This document shows, one piece after another, positions 23,353-31,992 of a DNA stretch of 64,000 nucleotides (positions within the stretch are counted from its first letter, which is position 1; every line of letters starts with the position of its first letter). The position numbers and the translations under genes were made by a program. The stretch comes from Thermomonas fusca DSM 15424 (lineage in GTDB: Bacteria; Pseudomonadota; Gammaproteobacteria; Xanthomonadales; Xanthomonadaceae), in assembly GCF_000423885.1 (NCBI RefSeq), contig NZ_KE384101.1:117830-181829 (forward strand), written 5' to 3'. Below the pieces are notes generated by a model. That model was not told where the DNA came from. It did no database searches and saw only the letters and a program-made list of their open reading frames with translations.

Positions 23353-25649
23353 GGATTGGCGTTCGCGTTGTCGGGCGGGGAAGGCTGGCCCGTGGCGGTC
23401 TGCGGCGGCACCAGATAAAGGTCGTCTCGATTGTAGCCGAGGATCGCCCGGCGCAAGGCGCTGCGCGCGTCCTGGCCGGCCGAACCCAGACCTTTGAGTT
23501 CGATTTCGAACATCAGCGCATTGCTCAGGTCACCGGCGCGGTTGTGCACGTAGCGGCGGGCTACAAGCCGCATGGCGATGCAGCAGCTGTCCCACTGCAC
23601 CCCGGCCAGGCTTTCCAGCGCCTTGCGGTCGCGCAGCGAGTAGTAGCTGCGGCCGACCAGGCTCCAGCTGGGATTGAGCGGGTACAGGAACGACACGTCC
23701 ACCTGCTCCAGCAGCGCGCGGCGATAGCGGTAGGCGAGGTTGAACACGCCTTGGTCGGGCAGCAGGTAGCGCGCGCGCAGGCTGGCGAGGTCGGTGCGTC
23801 CGAACTTCGGGTCGCGCTGGTAGGAAGCGCCGATGGTCCAGCGGTCGGTGGGCGCGTAGTTGACATCGGCCACCCACGCCGAGCGGCCCTTTTCGGTCAC
23901 CGGCTCGTTGGGCAGGCGCACCCGCGATTCCTTGAGGTAGCGGATCTGGCCGAGGCTGGCGGAAAAGCGTTCGAAACCATCCGCCTGGCGGATCATGCGC
24001 GAGCTGACCGCCAGCGTGATCTGGTTGGCATCGGCCTGGCGGTCGGCGCCGGAATAGCGGTTTTCGCGGAACAGCTGGCCCCAGCTGAAGGTCAGCGGCT
24101 GGGTGTCGAACACCGGCATGTCGGCCTGGTCTTCGTAGGGCACGTTCAGGTAGAACAGGCGCGGCTCGATGGTCTGCAGATAGCGCTTGCCTTTCACCTG
24201 GGTTTCGCGGTCGAAGAACAGCCCGGTGTCGACGCTGAAGATGGACTGCGCGCGGGTCGGTGACTCGCCGCCCAGCGCCTGCCCCAGCGCGCGGTCCAGC
24301 GAATAGCCGGTGTAGCGCCAGGCCAGGGTGGGGCGCAGGAACCAGGCGTCGCCTTCCAGCGGCGCGCCGATCCACGGGCGCAGGTCCACGCGCGAACCGG
24401 CGGCGTACAGCGGATGGTGGAAGCGCACCGCCTCGGCATCGACGCCGGCGTGCAGCAGGCCACCGACGCGGCGCTCCCAGTTGAGGTAGGCGCGCGGCAG
24501 GCGGTCATAGGGCAGCACCGCGTCGGTCAGGGTGTAGTCGGCCAGCTGCCAGTGGTCGGCGACCACACCGGCGGTCCAGTCGCGGCCACGGCCGTACACG
24601 CCCAGCGCGCTGTACGAGGTCGCCTGTGACAGGCCGTCGATGCTGCTGCTGAAGTCTTCGTAGTAGCGCGGGTCGCTGATCCAGTTGAGGCTGGCGCGCG
24701 CCTGCCAGTCGGGGGTGAGGTTGTGCACGCCTTCGAAATGCCCCAGCCCGCGGCTGCGGTCGCGCAGTTGATCGTTCGGCATCCACACGCCGTCCAGCGT
24801 GCCCTCGCCGTCCTCCAGCAGGTAGCGGAACTGGCCGCCCAGCAGCGCGCCACGCTTGCTCATCCAGCGCGGACTGAGGGTGGCGTCGTAGTTGGGCGCC
24901 AGGTTCAGGTAGACCGGCTGCCGCCAGTCGAAGCCGTTGCGGCCGGAATTGGAGATCGACGGATACAGCAGGCCGGTGCGGCGGCGCTCGTCGGTGGGGA
25001 ACATGAACCAGGGCATGTACAGCACCGGCACCTTGCCCACCTTCAGGCTGGCGCCGCGCGCCACCGCCATGCCGGATTCGGTGTCGATGTCGATCCGGCG
25101 CGCGCTCACTTCCCAATGGCGCTGTTCAGGCGGGCAGCTGGAGAAGGTGGCGCCGCGCAGGCTGCCGAGCTCGCCGGTCAGGTTCAGGCTGTCCGCCTTG
25201 CCGTTGCCGCGCCGTGACAGCAGCTGGTACTGCAGATCCTGCATGGTGTGGGTGTCGGTGTTCTGGTCACCCTCGGCGCGGGCCGCGCGCAGGCGCAGGC
25301 CGCGGGCCTGGAAGCGCACGCTCCCTTCCGCCGCGTAGTTGCCCGCCTCCTTGTCGAAGATGAGCTGGTCCGCGCCCATGAACTGGTTGCCGCGACGCAT
25401 GGTCACGTTGCCCTGGAACACCGGGTTGGCGTCGGTACCAGAGAGCAGGTCGCCCTCGATATCGGTGGGCGTGTCGCCGGTGGGATCGATGTTCAGGCCT
25501 TCCGGCGCGCGGATGGCGTCGGCGAACGGCGGCACCACGTCGCCGATCGGGCACAGCCGCCAGGTCTGCGGCGGGTCGTCGGCGGCGCGCGCCTGCAGGC
25601 AGAACGCGACGCACAGGGACAGGGGAAGCAGGCGCAGGACGGGGCGCAC
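23349..25649 (-). CDS. lptD: LPS-assembly protein LptD
   Basis: LptD with LptE inserts lipopolysaccharide into the outer leaflet of the outer membrane. The 766-aa precursor starts with a signal peptide (LLPLSLCVAFCLQARA). An OstA/LptA-like beta-jellyroll follows (about residues 60-180; VFQGNVTMRRGNQFMGADQLIFD), then the beta-barrel (YMPWFMFPTDERRRTGLLYPSI to the C-terminus). The start codon is GTG at 25649, and a 7-bp hairpin ends 3 nt before it. It heads the lptD-surA-pdxA-csaA-ksgA-apaG-apaH run. Confidence 0.95.
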   Translation of the reverse strand: MRPVLRLLPLSLCVAFCLQARAADDPPQTWRLCPIGDVVPPFADAIRAPEGLNIDPTGDTPTDIEGDLLSGTDANPVFQGNVTMRRGNQFMGADQLIFDKEAGNYAAEGSVRFQARGLRLRAARAEGDQNTDTHTMQDLQYQLLSRRGNGKADSLNLTGELGSLRGATFSSCPPEQRHWEVSARRIDIDTESGMAVARGASLKVGKVPVLYMPWFMFPTDERRRTGLLYPSISNSGRNGFDWRQPVYLNLAPNYDATLSPRWMSKRGALLGGQFRYLLEDGEGTLDGVWMPNDQLRDRSRGLGHFEGVHNLTPDWQARASLNWISDPRYYEDFSSSIDGLSQATSYSALGVYGRGRDWTAGVVADHWQLADYTLTDAVLPYDRLPRAYLNWERRVGGLLHAGVDAEAVRFHHPLYAAGSRVDLRPWIGAPLEGDAWFLRPTLAWRYTGYSLDRALGQALGGESPTRAQSIFSVDTGLFFDRETQVKGKRYLQTIEPRLFYLNVPYEDQADMPVFDTQPLTFSWGQLFRENRYSGADRQADANQITLAVSSRMIRQADGFERFSASLGQIRYLKESRVRLPNEPVTEKGRSAWVADVNYAPTDRWTIGASYQRDPKFGRTDLASLRARYLLPDQGVFNLAYRYRRALLEQVDVSFLYPLNPSWSLVGRSYYSLRDRKALESLAGVQWDSCCIAMRLVARRYVHNRAGDLSNALMFEIELKGLGSAGQDARSALRRAILGYNRDDLYLVPPQTATGQPSPPDNANANP

Positions 25650-25652
25650 GGG

Positions 25653-25676
25653 CGATCCGGGGCGAAAAACGGATCG
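25653..25676 (-). promoter_or_regulatory. Hairpin immediately upstream of the lptD start
   Basis: CGATCCG and CGGATCG pair perfectly (7 bp, 10-nt loop) with the last paired base 3 nt from the GTG start of lptD. No Shine-Dalgarno is visible. The stem would cover the ribosome landing site, so it may limit translation. Confidence 0.35.
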
Positions 25677-25703
25677 TTAGCTTGCCGGAAGCGGCCAGCA
25701 GCG

Positions 25704-25731
25704 GCAAACGCAGGACGCACCGCGCGTTTGC
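25704..25731 (-). other. Inverted repeat downstream of the deacetylase-like gene
   Basis: An 8-bp perfect inverted repeat (GCAAACGC / GCGTTTGC, 12-nt spacer) lies between the stop of the deacetylase-like gene and lptD, both on the minus strand. It lacks a U-tract, so a role in termination is uncertain. Confidence 0.3.
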
Positions 25732-25750
25732 GTGCGCTTCAGGCGCGGGC

Positions 25751-26665
25751 TCAGAAACGCAGCGTGTCGATGTGCGCCACCACGCATTCGGCCAGCGTGG
25801 CGAGGTCGTAGCCGCCCTCCAGCGTGGAGACGAGCCTGCCGTCGGCATGGCGGTCGGCGATGATGACCAGTTCGCGGGTCAGCCAAGCGAAATCCTCGGT
25901 GTCCAGCAGCAGCCCGGCCAGCGGGTCACGGCGATGGCCATCGAAACCGGCCGACACCAGCAGCAGCTGCGGCTTGAATGCATTCACCGCCGGCAGCAGC
26001 TCCTCGCGCCAAACGGTGCGGAAGTCGACGCCGTCGCTACCCTTCGGCAGCGGCGCGTTGAAGATGTTGCCGCAGCCGGTTTCGTTGCGCGCGCCCGACT
26101 CCGGATACAGCGGCCACTGGTGCGAGCTGGCGTAGAGCACCCGCGGCTCGAGTTCGAACACCGCCTGGGTGCCGTTGCCGTGGTGGACGTCGAAATCGAC
26201 GATTGCCACCCGCTCCAGGCCATGGCGATCGATGGCATGGCGCGCCGCCACCGCCACGTTGTTGAACAGGCAGAAGCCCATCGCCGCTGCCGGGGTGGCG
26301 TGGTGGCCGGGCGGGCGCACCGCGCAGAACGCGCGCCGCGTGCGTCCGGACATCACTGCATCCACCGCCGCCACGCCGGCGCCGGCGGCACGCAGCGCGG
26401 CCTCGGCGGACTGCGGCGACAGGAGGGTGTCGGGATCCAGCGGCTGCAGTTCGCGCGGCGCGGTTTCCAGCACCGCGTCGAGCAGATGCGCATCGTGTAC
26501 GCGCAGCAGCTGGCCGCGGCTGGCGGGCGGCGCCTGCTGCCAATCCAGGTCGGGGTGCGCGGCTTCCAGTGCATGCAGCACCGCGCGCAGCCGTGCCGGG
26601 CGCTCGGGGTGGTCGGGGCCGGTGTCGTGGGCCAGGCAGGCAGCGTGGGTGTAGATCTGCATCAC
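25751..26665 (-). CDS. Histone-deacetylase-family amidohydrolase
   Basis: The 304-aa protein is a class II-like member of the HDAC/acetylpolyamine amidohydrolase superfamily. It has the charge-relay His pair (RPPGHHAT), metal ligands in VDFDVHHGNGTQ, the active-site motif VSAGFDGHRRDPL, and STLEGGYDL near the C-terminus. Bacterial relatives deacetylate polyamines, acetoin-pathway targets or unknown acyl-lysines; the substrate is not predictable here. It follows the adenosyltransferase gene by 22 nt. Confidence 0.88.
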   Translation of the reverse strand: MMQIYTHAACLAHDTGPDHPERPARLRAVLHALEAAHPDLDWQQAPPASRGQLLRVHDAHLLDAVLETAPRELQPLDPDTLLSPQSAEAALRAAGAGVAAVDAVMSGRTRRAFCAVRPPGHHATPAAAMGFCLFNNVAVAARHAIDRHGLERVAIVDFDVHHGNGTQAVFELEPRVLYASSHQWPLYPESGARNETGCGNIFNAPLPKGSDGVDFRTVWREELLPAVNAFKPQLLLVSAGFDGHRRDPLAGLLLDTEDFAWLTRELVIIADRHADGRLVSTLEGGYDLATLAECVVAHIDTLRF

Positions 26666-26687
26666 CTGCCGTCCCTCCGTCCGGGTT

Positions 26688-27239
26688 CTACCTGCGGCGC
26701 TCGTGCTTCCACAGCACTTCGCCGTGGCCGCTGGCGCGGGCCAGTACGCGGCACAGCACGAACAGCAGGTCGGAAAGGCGATTCAGATAATGCACCGGCT
26801 GCGGGCGCACGCTTTCCAGCCGCGCCAGTTCCACCGTGCGGCGCTCAGCGCGGCGCACCACCGTGCGGGCGACGTGGCAGCGCGCCGCAGCGATCCCGCC
26901 GCCAGGCAGGATGAATTCCTTCAGCGGCGGCAGGTCATGGTTGTAGTGGTCCACCTGTGCTTCCAGCGCTTCGATGTCGGCATCGAAGATGGCCGAATGG
27001 CCGGGAATGCACAGCTCGCCGCCAAGATCGAACAGCTGGTGCTGGATGCGTACCAGCAGTTCGCGCACGTCGTCCGGCAGCTCTGCCGCCAGCAGCACGC
27101 CGATGCACGAATTGGCCTCGTCGACGGTGCCATAGGCCTCCACCCGAGCCGAATCCTTGCCGACGCGCGAACCGTCGCCGAGGCCGGTGCTGCCGTCATC
27201 GCCGGTGCGGGTATAGATCTTGCTGAGGCGATTGCCCAT
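26688..27239 (-). CDS. Cob(I)alamin adenosyltransferase, PduO/MMAB type
   Basis: This enzyme transfers adenosyl from ATP to cob(I)alamin to make coenzyme B12. The 183-aa protein has the ATP-binding N-terminal motif KIYTRTGDDGSTGLGDGSRV, EAYGTVDEANS, and the helix-bundle motif ARCHVARTVVRRAERR with LNRLSDLLFVLCR. AAGGA and AGGA boxes precede the ATG. It probably serves a B12-dependent enzyme encoded elsewhere; no B12-dependent gene lies in this window. Confidence 0.92.
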   Translation of the reverse strand: MGNRLSKIYTRTGDDGSTGLGDGSRVGKDSARVEAYGTVDEANSCIGVLLAAELPDDVRELLVRIQHQLFDLGGELCIPGHSAIFDADIEALEAQVDHYNHDLPPLKEFILPGGGIAAARCHVARTVVRRAERRTVELARLESVRPQPVHYLNRLSDLLFVLCRVLARASGHGEVLWKHERRR

Positions 27240-27299
27240 GGATTCCTGCTTTCCTTCTTCCGTTTGCGGGAGAAGCGTTCGAAGGCGGGAGGGGGACTG

Positions 27300-27869
27300 T
27301 TACGCCGTCTGCGCGCGCAGCGCCGGAACCTGCCGGCGCAGCAGCTCGAAGCCGCCGAACAGCAGCGCCGCGTAGAACAGCGTGCCCAGCACGGTCCACT
27401 GGAAGAACGGCACGCCGGCGATGAAGGCGGCAGCCAGGCCGGCAGCGTTGTGCGGATACATCGCACCGAACGCCCACACGCCGGCGTTGGTCAGCACGAA
27501 GAACAGCAGCGAGCCGGCCAGCGAATAGCCCAGCACGCGGCCGGCGCCGACCTTGCCGCGCAAGCCGAAGCCCAGCACGGTGGACAGGGCGATGCAGGCA
27601 TACACCATCAGGTAACCGGCGCTGGCGAAGTAGCTCCAGTAGATGCCGCCATTGACCAGGCCCAGGATCAGGTCGGAGGCGAACATCGCCACCAGCGGCA
27701 CGATCAGCGCCCAGTGGCGCTTGGCGAAATAGGCGCCGCCGAACAGCGCGACCGCCTCGATCGGGGAGAAATTCGGCGGGTGCGGAATGACCCGGCTCAG
27801 CGCCGCGACGAAGATCAGCGCGGTAAGCAGCAGCGGGCCGGCGGGGAGCGTCGAGGCGGGGCGATTCAT
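27300..27869 (-). CDS. Multi-pass membrane protein, DUF6580-like
   Basis: The 189-aa hydrophobic protein has about five predicted membrane helices and the recognisable PNFSPIEAVALFGGAYF and VPLVAMFASDLILGL segments of a family annotated as putative transport proteins in Xanthomonads and Bacteroidetes. It resembles the integral-membrane substrate components of vitamin transporters in size and hydrophobicity. Its gene lies just upstream of the cobalamin adenosyltransferase gene on the same strand, so a cobalamin or vitamin link is possible but unproven. It is divergent from ubiH (42-bp gap). Confidence 0.75.
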   Translation of the reverse strand: MNRPASTLPAGPLLLTALIFVAALSRVIPHPPNFSPIEAVALFGGAYFAKRHWALIVPLVAMFASDLILGLVNGGIYWSYFASAGYLMVYACIALSTVLGFGLRGKVGAGRVLGYSLAGSLLFFVLTNAGVWAFGAMYPHNAAGLAAAFIAGVPFFQWTVLGTLFYAALLFGGFELLRRQVPALRAQTA

Positions 27870-27899
27870 GGCATTGGGACGGCTGGACTGCGGAGCCGT

Positions 27900-27911
27900 T
27901 AGCATAGCGCA
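27900..27911 (+). promoter_or_regulatory. Leaderless-type -10 element of ubiH
   Basis: TAGCAT (27900-27905) is followed by exactly six bases and the ubiH ATG at 27912. No Shine-Dalgarno is present. A TTGGGA 20 nt upstream of the hexamer is a poor -35 candidate. Confidence 0.5.
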
Positions 27912-29144
27912 ATGTCCACTCAAGCCCCTGGAAACGGCCCCGTGCATGACGTGCTGATCGTCGGCGGCGGCCTGGTAGGTGCCAGCCTCGCGATCGCGCT
28001 GGATGCGCAGGGGCTGGACGTCGGCATGGTCGAGGCGGCACCCGCCGGCGCGCTGCCGCCGGTGTTCGACCAGCGCAACCTCAGCTTCGCCGAGGCCACC
28101 CTCAACGCGCTGCAGGCGCTGGGGGTGCTGCCGCTGATGCGCGCGCCCACCGGCCCGATCCGGCGCATCCACGTCAGCCGCCGCGGCGACTTCGGGCGCA
28201 TGCTGCTGGACGCGGAGGCCTTCGGGCGCGGCGAGTTCGGCCGGGTGGTGGTGGCGCGCGATTTCGGCGAGGCCCTGGAGGTACGGCTGCTGCAGTTGAA
28301 GCACCTGACCCGTTACCGGCCCGCGCGCTTCATCGGCCTTGGCGAAAGTGGCGACGGCATGCGCCATGTCCGCATCGCCGACGCGAATGGCGAGCGCACG
28401 CTTCGCACGAAGCTGCTGGTGGCCGCCGACGGCGCCCGCAGCGCGCTGCGCGAGGCACTGGGCATCACCGCCCGCGAACACGACTACGGCCAGACCCTGT
28501 TCATCGCCCGCCTGCGCACGCAGCGCGCGCCGGACGGCACCGCCTTCGAACGCCTGACCGACCACGGCCCGACCGCGCTGTTGCCGCGCGGCGATGGCCA
28601 TTACGGCCTGGTCCACGGGGTGCCACGCGAGGACGCGGAGGCCGTGGCCGCGCTCGACGATGCGGCTTTCCTCGCGCGCGTGCAGGACGCCTTCGGCTGG
28701 CGCGCCGGCCGCTTCCTGTCGGTCGGCGAACGCAGCCGCTACCCGATGCTGGGCTGCGTGGCCGATGCGTTGGTGGCGCCGCGCGCGGTGCTGGTGGGCA
28801 ATGCCGCGCAGTCGATCCATCCGCTCGGCGCGCAGGGCTTCAACCTCGGTCTGCGCGATGCGCTGACGCTGGCCGAATGCATCGCCGGGTACGCCGCCGA
28901 TCCCGGCGATGACGCCGTGCTGCGCCGTCACGCCGCGCGTCGCGAAGAGGACCGCAACCGCACCATCGCGTTCTCCGATGGGTTGGCCAGGCTCACCGCC
29001 AACGACGCGCCGCTGCTGCGCCCGCTGCGCAGCGCCGGCCTGGTGGCGGGCGATGCCTTCGGCTGGCTGCAGGGCTGGCTGGTGGGCGGGGCGATGGGCT
29101 ACCGCGCCGACGTGCCGGCGCTGTGCCGCAAGGTGGCCGCATGA
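27912..29144 (+). CDS. ubiH: 2-octaprenyl-6-methoxyphenol hydroxylase
   Basis: UbiH is a FAD monooxygenase that hydroxylates the ubiquinone ring at C-4. The 410-aa protein has the dinucleotide-binding VLIVGGGLVGASLAIAL, the NAD(P)H/FAD motif LLVAADGARSALRE and the second FAD motif VGNAAQSIHPLGAQGFNLGLRDA. Its ATG has a -10-like hexamer 6 nt upstream, suggesting a leaderless mRNA. It overlaps the next, paralogous hydroxylase by 4 nt. Confidence 0.92.
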   Translation: MSTQAPGNGPVHDVLIVGGGLVGASLAIALDAQGLDVGMVEAAPAGALPPVFDQRNLSFAEATLNALQALGVLPLMRAPTGPIRRIHVSRRGDFGRMLLDAEAFGRGEFGRVVVARDFGEALEVRLLQLKHLTRYRPARFIGLGESGDGMRHVRIADANGERTLRTKLLVAADGARSALREALGITAREHDYGQTLFIARLRTQRAPDGTAFERLTDHGPTALLPRGDGHYGLVHGVPREDAEAVAALDDAAFLARVQDAFGWRAGRFLSVGERSRYPMLGCVADALVAPRAVLVGNAAQSIHPLGAQGFNLGLRDALTLAECIAGYAADPGDDAVLRRHAARREEDRNRTIAFSDGLARLTANDAPLLRPLRSAGLVAGDAFGWLQGWLVGGAMGYRADVPALCRKVAA

Positions 29145-30343
29145 ACCGGCGCGGCATGCTGGATGCAGTCGTCGTCGGCGGCGGCGTGGTCGGCGCCGCC
29201 AGCGCCTTGATGCTGGCGCGGGAAGGCCTGCAGGTGGCACTGGTGGAAGCGCGTGCGCCGACGCCGTGGCAGCGCGCGGCGCGCGACCTGCGGGTGTTCG
29301 CGTTCGCGCCAGACAATGCAGCGCTGCTGGCGGATCTGGGCGTGTGGGCGCAGGTCGAGGCGACGCGCGTGCAGCCCTATCGCGGCATGCGCGTCTGGGA
29401 CGCGGCCGGCGGCGCGCCGCTGGCCTTCGATGCCGACGCGCTGGGCGAACCGCAGCTGGGCTGGATCGTCGAGAACGGCCTGCTGGTGGACGCGCTGTGG
29501 AACGCGCTGCCGGCGGCGGGCGTGCGCCTGCACTGCCCGGCGAAGGTGGAAACGCTGGCGCAGGATTCCAGCAGCGTGCGCGTGGGCCTCGACGATGGGC
29601 TGGTGCTGGAAGCGCGGCTGGCGATTGCCGCCGATGGCGGCCACTCCGCGCTGCGCCGGCTGGCCGGCATCGAGGCGCCGTCGCACGACTACCACCAGCG
29701 CGGGCTGGTCGCCTTCGTCGCCAGCGAAGCGCCACACCGCAACACCTGCTGGCAGCGCTTCCTGGCCACCGGCCCGGTGGCGCTGCTGCCGTTCAACGAC
29801 GATGGCGATGCGCAGCTGCGTGGCCGCCTCGGTTCGATCGTGTGGACGCTGCCGGAAGCCGAGGCACAGCGCCTGCTGGAGGTGCCACCGGCGCAGTTCG
29901 AGCGCGAGCTGTCGGCGGCCTTCGGGGGCGAGCTGGGCGGCTTCACGTTGCAGTCGCCGCGCGCGGCATTCCCGCTGCGCCGGCAACTGGCGCAACGGCA
30001 GGTCGAAGGTCGGGTGCTGCTGGTCGGCGATGCCGCCCACGTGATGCACCCGCTGGCCGGGCAGGGCGTGAACCACGGCCTGCGCGACGTCTCCGCGCTG
30101 CGCGCGATGCTGCGCGACGCGCTGGCCAAGGGCGGTGACATCGCATCGCAGACGCGGCTGGCGCGCTGGGCGCGCGCGCGCCGCAGCGACAACGCGCTGG
30201 GCGCACACGCCTTCGACGCCATCAACCGCGTCTTCAGCAACGACATCCTGCTGCCAACGCTGCTGCGCGGGCATGCGCTGGGGCTGGCCGGGCGGATGCC
30301 ACCGCTGGTGCGCGCGCTGTGGCGGCACGCGGCGGGACGGTAG
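29141..30343 (+). CDS. UbiH/UbiF/VisC-family FAD-dependent hydroxylase (second ubiquinone hydroxylase)
   Basis: The 400-aa protein is a paralogue of the upstream UbiH with the same motif order: VVVGGGVVGAASALML, AIAADGGHSALRRLAG and VGDAAHVMHPLAGQGVNHGLRD. It is likely to hydroxylate another position (C-5 or C-6) of the ubiquinone ring, as UbiI or UbiF do. Which one cannot be settled from sequence alone. Translation is probably coupled to ubiH through an ATGA overlap. It converges on rlmM with 21 bp between the ends. Confidence 0.88.
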   Translation: MNRRGMLDAVVVGGGVVGAASALMLAREGLQVALVEARAPTPWQRAARDLRVFAFAPDNAALLADLGVWAQVEATRVQPYRGMRVWDAAGGAPLAFDADALGEPQLGWIVENGLLVDALWNALPAAGVRLHCPAKVETLAQDSSSVRVGLDDGLVLEARLAIAADGGHSALRRLAGIEAPSHDYHQRGLVAFVASEAPHRNTCWQRFLATGPVALLPFNDDGDAQLRGRLGSIVWTLPEAEAQRLLEVPPAQFERELSAAFGGELGGFTLQSPRAAFPLRRQLAQRQVEGRVLLVGDAAHVMHPLAGQGVNHGLRDVSALRAMLRDALAKGGDIASQTRLARWARARRSDNALGAHAFDAINRVFSNDILLPTLLRGHALGLAGRMPPLVRALWRHAAGR

Positions 30344-30364
30344 GCGCGCCGGCGTCGAGCCGGG

Positions 30365-31417
30365 TCAGCCGCGTGGGCGATCGACCGTGGCGCTGGCGAA
30401 CACGGTGATCTCTTCGCGGTCGTGATAGAGCTGCTTGGCGCGGATGGTCAGCGGCCGGTCGGCCTGCTGTGCGAACAGGTCCAGGCACAGCCGGGTTTCC
30501 TGCCAGCGCTTCTTCATCGGGAGTTTCAAGTTGAAGATCGCGTGCCGGCACCAGCCTTCGCGCAGCCAGGTGGCCATGCGTTCCGCGACGCGTCGCGGCT
30601 GCTCGACCATGTCGCAGACCATCCAGTCCAGCGGGTAGGGCGGCTGCCAGGAAAAACCGTCGGCGCGCAGGTGCTGCACCATGCCGGTATCGAGCACATG
30701 CTGGCGCAGCGGGCCGTTGTCGATGGCTGAAACCCGCAGGCGGTTGCGGATCAGCACCCAGGTCCAGCCACCCGGTGCGGCTCCGAGGTCGGCCGCCACC
30801 ATGCCTTCCTTCAGCAGACGGGTGCGTTCCTCTTCGCTCAGCAGCACCAGCAGCGCTTCTTCCAGCTTGAGCGCGGAGCGCGAAGGCGCGTCCTTGTGGG
30901 TCTTCAGGCGCGGGATGCCCAGCGGCCATGGCGCGCTGTCGGCGGGGTGGCTGCTGGCCAGCAGGGCGTGGTCGCCCGCGACGAGGCAGACATGCAGGCG
31001 CGGCAAGCGGCGGCTGTCCTGCTGGGTCAGCAGGTCGGCCTTGCGCAGCGCCGGCCGCAGCGCGTTGCCCAGGCTGCGCGCCAGGCCGGCCAGCGGCTTG
31101 CCGGCGTCGGAATCGGGGTGCTCCATGACCAGCTCGCCGAAGCGCGGCCCGCCCTGCAGTGCCGCCAGCATCGGGGCGATGCGGTCGCTCGGGTCAAGCC
31201 CGCTCAGCTCGGCCAACAGGCGCAGCTTCTGTCGCGCGAAGATCAATTGTGCGAACGGCAGGGCACGGTCCAGCGCGTCGCCGTCTTCGCAGAAAAACAC
31301 CACATGGCCGCTGTCGCGCTCGGTGCGCGCATAGCCGGCGATGCCGGCCTGCGCGGCGCGATCGGTCAGTTCGCCGGCCAGCTCCGGTTCGAAGCCCTGG
31401 CGGCAGTAGCACAGCAA
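30365..31417 (-). CDS. rlmM: 23S rRNA (cytidine-2498-2'-O)-methyltransferase
   Basis: RlmM 2'-O-methylates C2498 of 23S rRNA. The 350-aa protein has the N-terminal THUMP-related part (LLCYCRQGFEPELAGEL), the SAM-binding ADLGAAPGGWTWVL and the catalytic KDKE-type residues around LDWMVCDMVEQP and FNLKLPMKKRW. No ATG or GTG fits the start. TTG at 31417 is used here; an in-frame AUU at 31426, overlapping the deaminase stop and preceded by GGCGGA, is an alternative and would better match related proteins. It is the last of glnS-deaminase-rlmM. Confidence 0.9.
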   Translation of the reverse strand: MLCYCRQGFEPELAGELTDRAAQAGIAGYARTERDSGHVVFFCEDGDALDRALPFAQLIFARQKLRLLAELSGLDPSDRIAPMLAALQGGPRFGELVMEHPDSDAGKPLAGLARSLGNALRPALRKADLLTQQDSRRLPRLHVCLVAGDHALLASSHPADSAPWPLGIPRLKTHKDAPSRSALKLEEALLVLLSEEERTRLLKEGMVAADLGAAPGGWTWVLIRNRLRVSAIDNGPLRQHVLDTGMVQHLRADGFSWQPPYPLDWMVCDMVEQPRRVAERMATWLREGWCRHAIFNLKLPMKKRWQETRLCLDLFAQQADRPLTIRAKQLYHDREEITVFASATVDRPRG

Positions 31418-31421
31418 CCCG

Positions 31422-31991
31422 TCAATAATTTGGTCCGCCCAGTTCGCCGTAGGTCTTCAGCACCGCACAGGCGGCGTGGCGCTGCACGTCGCGCACGACT
31501 TCAATGCCGCGCTTGTTGAGTTCGCCCACCCAGTCCGGCGGCAGCGGGCCTTCGTCGAAGGCGGTCAGCGCTTCGACGTCCTCGCTGCGGGCACCGATCA
31601 GCAGGCGGTCGATGCCGGCCCACATCGTAGCGCCGTAGCACTGGCAGCAGGGTTGCGCGGACGTGGCCAGGGTCATCGGACCGCCAAGCTCGTTCAGGCG
31701 GAACTGCTGCAGGCGCTGCTGCGCCAGCATGTAGGCCATGGTCTCCGCATGCGCCAGCGAGCAGCTCTGGCGCACCACCCGGTTCACGCCCACCGCGATC
31801 ACCTGATGCTGCGGGCTGAACACCACCGCGCCGAACGGCCCGCCGCTTTGGCGCTCCACGTTGTATCTGGACAGCTCGATGGCGAAGCCCACCTTGGCCT
31901 CGTCGCTGGAGAAGTCGCGGCCGGCTACGTCCAGTTCCAGCACCCAGATGGGCAGGGTGATGTGCAGCTGCGCGGGAAGCGGCATCGCCAT
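31422..31991 (-). CDS. Cytidine/deoxycytidylate-deaminase-family nucleoside deaminase
   Basis: The 189-aa protein has the zinc motifs of the family: AHAE (catalytic Glu) and PCCQC (PCxxC). GGPFGAVVF near residue 50 is the substrate-loop motif found in guanine and tRNA-adenosine deaminases. It is somewhat longer than bacterial GuaD (about 155 aa). Its base or nucleoside substrate is not certain; guanine-deaminase-like is the best guess. It starts 1 nt after the glnS stop and is followed 4 nt later by rlmM. Confidence 0.8.
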   Translation of the reverse strand: MAMPLPAQLHITLPIWVLELDVAGRDFSSDEAKVGFAIELSRYNVERQSGGPFGAVVFSPQHQVIAVGVNRVVRQSCSLAHAETMAYMLAQQRLQQFRLNELGGPMTLATSAQPCCQCYGATMWAGIDRLLIGARSEDVEALTAFDEGPLPPDWVGELNKRGIEVVRDVQRHAACAVLKTYGELGGPNY

Positions 31992-31992
31992 G

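Noticed and set aside
27300..29735. 811-codon minus-strand frame that extends far upstream of the DUF6580-like gene
   Set aside because: Only the last 189 residues look like a protein family. The rest is antisense to ubiH and its neighbour.
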